Shown piece after piece: positions 6,427 through 8,523 of a DNA stretch of 8,523 nucleotides (within the stretch, counting starts at the first letter, position 1; each line of letters starts with the position of its first letter). Source of the stretch: an uncultured Oscillospiraceae bacterium. Its GTDB lineage: Bacteria > Bacillota > Clostridia > Oscillospirales > Oscillospiraceae. Below the pieces are notes generated by a model. That model made no database searches and had not been told where the DNA came from. It saw only the letters and a list, made by a program, of their open reading frames with translations. The stretch covers positions 1-8,523 of the forward strand of contig CAKTKM010000057.1 in the NCBI GenBank assembly GCA_934569425.1, read 5' to 3'. Position numbers and translations under genes: made by a program.

Positions 6427-6494
6427 TGCCGCGCAGCGTGCTGCGAAAGAAAAGACCCTGCCGCCCGGCAGCGAGCCGCAATACCCGGAAGAAA

Positions 6495-6535
6495 CAAAAA
6501 AGTCACTGGAACCTGCGGTTTCAGTGACTTTTTTG
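6495..6535. terminator. Two-way Rho-independent terminator, about 19-bp stem
   Basis: caaaaaagtcactg (6495-6508) pairs perfectly with 6522-6535. The stem continues through a G-T pair and aacc/ggtt (6510-6513 with 6517-6520) to a 3-nt loop tgc. Six T close it on each strand. It ends the lyase/repeat-protein transcript from the left and can end the TetR/membrane-protein transcript from the right, although the latter gene stops about 110 bases away. Confidence 0.93.
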
Positions 6536-6643
6536 CCTGAGTGAGGGGGGAACCTGAACATGCACCGGTTTGCCCGCTTCCCGAATGCTGTTTTTTACGC
6601 GCCGAAGGCTGTGCGGCTCCGGCGCAGAAACAAGTCTTTCGCT

Positions 6644-7054
6644 TCAGAGGAGGATCCGCGCGATCTCCATGGTCACGATCTTCAGCAGCGCGCCGCCGGA
6701 CATGACGTAGAACCAGACCTCACGCATTCGCTGGGTTTTTGCGATGGGTGTGGCAATGGCGGCAGCGACGATCAGCAATGCGCCGATGCAGCCGACGATG
6801 GTGGGAACGCTGACCAGCGGAAACAACCCCGGCGCACAGCTTCCGTCGATGGCGTGCTGGATGGTCTTGTCCAGACCGTCCCGTGCTGCCGCGAAGCAGC
6901 AGATCACAAGGCCGAATACCAGCACCACAGCACTTCTGCGTCCCCAATAGGGAATGCTTGTGTGGTTCAGAGCCGAATAGCCGATAAAGCCCAGCAGAGC
7001 GAGTATCATCAAGGTCGTCGCCGTTGTGACGGCATTTCCAAAATAGAGTTTCAT
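6644..7054 (-). CDS. Integral membrane protein, four predicted helices
   Basis: This 136-residue protein consists mostly of hydrophobic segments at about residues 9-28, 41-58, 78-104 and 113-135. A charged loop RDGLDKTIQHAIDG (58-71) lies between helices 2 and 3, and KTQRMRE (106-112) before helix 4. Cysteines at 52, 53, 73 and 89 are not arranged as a known motif. I do not recognise the family. The start at 7054 has AGGAG 12 bases upstream, a somewhat long spacing, located inside the end of the TetR gene. Only seven bases separate the TetR stop from this ATG, so the two are cotranscribed and likely translationally coupled. The pairing suggests the regulator controls this protein in response to a ligand, perhaps a membrane-active compound; size and helix count are compatible with a small-molecule transporter subunit, but it lacks the SMR or other exporter signatures I know. 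Confidence 0.82.
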   Translation of the reverse strand: MKLYFGNAVTTATTLMILALLGFIGYSALNHTSIPYWGRRSAVVLVFGLVICCFAAARDGLDKTIQHAIDGSCAPGLFPLVSVPTIVGCIGALLIVAAAIATPIAKTQRMREVWFYVMSGGALLKIVTMEIARILL

Positions 7055-7061
7055 TTTCGCA

Positions 7062-7688
7062 TCACACTCCTGAATAAAAATGGCGGCTGGATTCTACTTT
7101 GGCGATAAAGCAGTCAATGTGTGTCTCCAGCAGGGAAGAAACGGACTCCGGATCCTCCGTTCCGTCATAAACGCTGTAAAGCAGGTATATCGGCCCATAG
7201 AATTCCAGCGCCAGCTGCATGGCGGCCGCATCGGAGTCCGTCATCCGGCGGAAGATGGCCGACATGTATGCCAGAGGTCCGCCTGCGAGATAATCATGAT
7301 GGAGCTGTGCCAGCTTGGGGTCACGGTATTGCTCCAGCGTCAGCATCTTGCGGAAATGGGAGGAAAAGGGGTCTTTTGTCCAATGGTCAAACTGCGCCAT
7401 ACTGTACGCGCGGATCCGGCTGACCGGCGTGTGAAGATACGCCTCCGCAAAGCTGCCCGGCTCCGTCTCCGGCATCTCATATGCCGCGGCACGGGCATGA
7501 TCCGTTTCATTCATGCGGTCTACGATTTTATCCAGGATCTCCTGCTTGCTGCGATAGTGCTTATACAGGGCGGCCTTCGTAAATCCCAGCTGTGCGGCAA
7601 TATCATTCATAGATGTTCCAAGGTAGCCGTTTTGTGCAAATAACGCCAGCGCCGTTTCCAAAATCCGTTCCTTTGTTTCTCCAGCCAT
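7062..7688 (-). CDS. TetR/AcrR-family transcriptional regulator
   Basis: This 208-residue protein has a classic TetR N-terminal domain: ETKERILETALALFAQNGYL (helix 1), then TSMNDIAAQLGFTKAALYKHYRSKQEIL (about 25-52) with the helix-turn-helix and the conserved LYKHYRSKQE signature. The C-terminal region (about 55-208) is the divergent ligand-binding and dimer domain. No ligand can be inferred. The ATG at 7688 is chosen because AAGGAGG lies seven bases upstream and the family N-terminus begins there; the frame is open to 7715, but that part overlaps the operator. The gene leads a two-gene unit with the membrane protein. Its own promoter carries two inverted repeats, so it is most likely an autorepressor whose release by a ligand induces both genes. 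Confidence 0.95.
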   Translation of the reverse strand: MAGETKERILETALALFAQNGYLGTSMNDIAAQLGFTKAALYKHYRSKQEILDKIVDRMNETDHARAAAYEMPETEPGSFAEAYLHTPVSRIRAYSMAQFDHWTKDPFSSHFRKMLTLEQYRDPKLAQLHHDYLAGGPLAYMSAIFRRMTDSDAAAMQLALEFYGPIYLLYSVYDGTEDPESVSSLLETHIDCFIAKVESSRHFYSGV

Positions 7689-7707
7689 GCTCTGCCTCCT
7701 TATTGCG

Positions 7708-7723
7708 GTAACCAATTGGTAAC
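7708..7723. promoter_or_regulatory. TetR operator 1 over the transcription start
   Basis: GTAACC-AATT-GGTAAC is an inverted repeat with half-site GTWACC and a central perfect palindrome accaattggt (7711-7720). It covers the expected start site (about 7721) of the minus-strand promoter and lies just ahead of the TetR ribosome binding site. The sequence pattern is shared with operator 2, whose centre is 26 bp away. Confidence 0.75.
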
Positions 7724-7727
7724 TGCC

Positions 7728-7756
7728 ATTATAGTTACCGAACGGTTACTTCTCAA
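7728..7756 (-). promoter_or_regulatory. Promoter for the TetR/membrane-protein unit
   Basis: Read on the minus strand, TTGAGA (7756-7751) is followed after exactly 17 bases by a perfect TATAAT (7733-7728). This is the strongest sigma-A match in the window. Start of transcription is expected near 7721, giving a leader of about 33 nt before the TetR ATG. Operator 2 fills the spacer and operator 1 covers the start, so the promoter should be fully blocked when the repressor is bound. Confidence 0.88.
7734..7749. promoter_or_regulatory. TetR operator 2 inside the promoter spacer
   Basis: GTTACC-GAAC-GGTTAC has the same GTWACC-N4-GGTWAC form as operator 1, and the dyad extends one more base pair on each side (A7733 with T7750). 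It lies exactly between the -35 and -10 of the TetR promoter, a standard position for TetR-family repression. Confidence 0.75.
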
Positions 7757-7828
7757 GGGGGGAGGACAGTTTATCGGCACCATTTTTACAAATGCACACC
7801 GGATAGACACCTTGGCATCTTGACATGA

Positions 7829-8385
7829 AAGGTCACAACACTGGATGAAACGGCGATCCACGACATTGGCCACGCCTTTGGCTATTACGACTACGGACAG
7901 GAAACGGGAATGACGGCCGCCTTTTCCGGCAAGGCTGCCACGGAGGAATATATCTGCGCCTATGTGCGGGGGATGCTGCGGGGCGGCTTTCTCCACACCA
8001 CAAGCCGGCGCGGCGAGGGCTACATCGCCTATAAGCTGCCGGGAGAGAAGCTGGGGCTCAAGACCGTGTGGCCTGTTGCGCAGGGGATGCTGCGCAATTC
8101 CAGCCTGAAGCGGCTTGTGGGCTTCGGCGTGGCCGTGAAGCGGGGCGTAATATCCTCCAGAGCCGCATGGATAAGGAGAAGAAGCCCTATCTCTTCGTGG
8201 GACTTGTCTGCGTGCGGGAAGCATATCAGGGACAGGGCTATATGCGAAAGGTCATGGACATCGCCTTTGCTGAGGGAGACCGTCTTCATGTGCCGGTGAT
8301 CCTGGAGACCGACGCCCGATCCAAATGTGACAAATACGTCCATCTGGACATGGAGCTTGCCGGTGTGCGGGACATGGGCCGGTAG
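7829..8385 (+). pseudogene. Decayed GNAT-family N-acetyltransferase gene
   Basis: Two frames together encode one acetyltransferase. The first (from 7829) reads KVTTLDETAIHDIGHAFGYY and continues through GEGYIAYKLPG to AVKRG at about 8146. The second carries on as NILQSRMDKEKKPYLF, then REAYQGQGYMRKVMD, the Q-G-x-G acetyl-CoA loop of the GNAT family, and KCDKYVHLDMELAGVRDMG. The switch is explained by loss of one base near 8147: ggcgtaat in place of ggcggtaat would restore the frame. The 5' end is also damaged: no ATG lies in frame before 7910. ATGAAAGGTC at 7825 would enter the frame if one G were removed, or AAAGG (7828-7832) could have served a start at the CTG of 7841. The end is odd too: TAG at 8383 cuts off the short tail that I expect in this family, and the frame stays open to TAA at 8440-8442. 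Sequencing error could explain one of these defects but hardly all three. Confidence 0.82.
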
Positions 8386-8462
8386 CTGGAGACTCCCGCC
8401 GCGGAGCAGCCGCAGCAGACCGCGGAACCTGCTGCGAAGTAACCAACGCTTTCCCCCTACCT

Positions 8463-8510
8463 CCGCCTGCGCTCTCACTTTCTCCCCAGGGAGCGCAGGC
8501 GGGACATTTT
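8463..8510 (+). terminator. Terminator hairpin after the decayed acetyltransferase gene
   Basis: ccgcctgcgctc (8463-8474) pairs perfectly with gagcgcaggcgg (8491-8502), and the stem can extend two pairs inward through a G-T and a C-G pair. It is followed on the plus strand by gacatttt, a short T-run. The weak T-run makes it a fair rather than excellent terminator. On the minus strand no T-run follows. Confidence 0.7.
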
Positions 8511-8523
8511 CCGATAGATCGCT

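Noticed and set aside
6598..6624. A GC-rich inverted repeat (gcgccg with cggcgc) just after the membrane-protein gene, tested as a minus-strand terminator.
   Set aside because: On the minus strand it is followed by an A-run rather than a T-run, and the inner stem is imperfect. The strong two-way terminator at 6495-6535 is the better candidate.
7731..7750. A rightward promoter reading from the TetR operator region toward the decayed acetyltransferase gene (TATAGT at 7730-7735).
   Set aside because: No -35 lies at an acceptable distance: the nearest TTG-containing hexamer (7703-7708) would need a 21-base spacer.
7820..7825. A perfect TTGACA that could be a -35 for the decayed acetyltransferase gene.
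   Set aside because: No acceptable -10 occurs 16-18 bases downstream (GGATGA or similar), and it would start transcription inside the coding region.

Overview
The window looks like chromosomal DNA from an anaerobic, moderately GC-rich low-branching Firmicute, most likely a gut Clostridia member of the Oscillospiraceae/Ruminococcaceae type. That placement is an inference. It rests on strong AGGAGG-type ribosome binding sites before nearly every gene, a class B sortase, a YoaP-type acetyltransferase, a flavodoxin with a clostridial-style cysteine cluster, and a small acidic repeat protein of a kind I associate with these bacteria. I see no insertion sequence, integrase, phage gene, CRISPR array, tRNA or rRNA.

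Layout, left to right. The last 11 codons of a + strand gene end at a perfect hairpin terminator (41-77). A promoter (178-206) then drives a GNAT acetyltransferase fused to a YoaP-like domain (312-1058) and a 67-residue protein (1116-1319). A two-way terminator (1370-1416) separates these from a run of four minus-strand genes. In transcription order those are a class B sortase (4374-3568), a radical SAM protein of the SplB/COG1533 type (3500-2628), a flavodoxin-family reductase with a C-x2-C-x2-C-x5-C cluster (2525-1908) and a low-molecular-weight protein tyrosine phosphatase (1893-1423). The last two are tightly spaced and surely cotranscribed. A promoter before the sortase (4489-4517) could serve the whole run.

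The 4375-4776 intergenic region is divergent. Rightward, a good extended -10 promoter (4645-4673) and a foldable leader precede a MalY/PatB-type PLP C-S lyase (4777-5991). A small EF-hand-like acidic repeat protein (6061-6426) follows, then a long two-way terminator (6495-6535).

The right part holds a minus-strand two-gene unit: a TetR-family regulator (7688-7062) and a four-helix membrane protein (7054-6644). Its promoter (TTGAGA-17-TATAAT) is overlaid by two matching operator palindromes of form GTWACC-N4-GGTWAC, one inside the -35/-10 spacer and one over the start site. This is a clear autorepression design and the best-supported regulatory feature of the window. The last 700 bases hold a decayed GNAT acetyltransferase gene with no usable start, a one-base frameshift near 8147 and an altered C-terminus, followed by a terminator hairpin (8463-8502).

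Overall this is mostly ordinary accessory and housekeeping sequence. I did not find a convincing new multi-gene system. The items most worth a second look are the TetR/membrane-protein unit, the repeat protein with a possible frameshift at its end, and the broken acetyltransferase.
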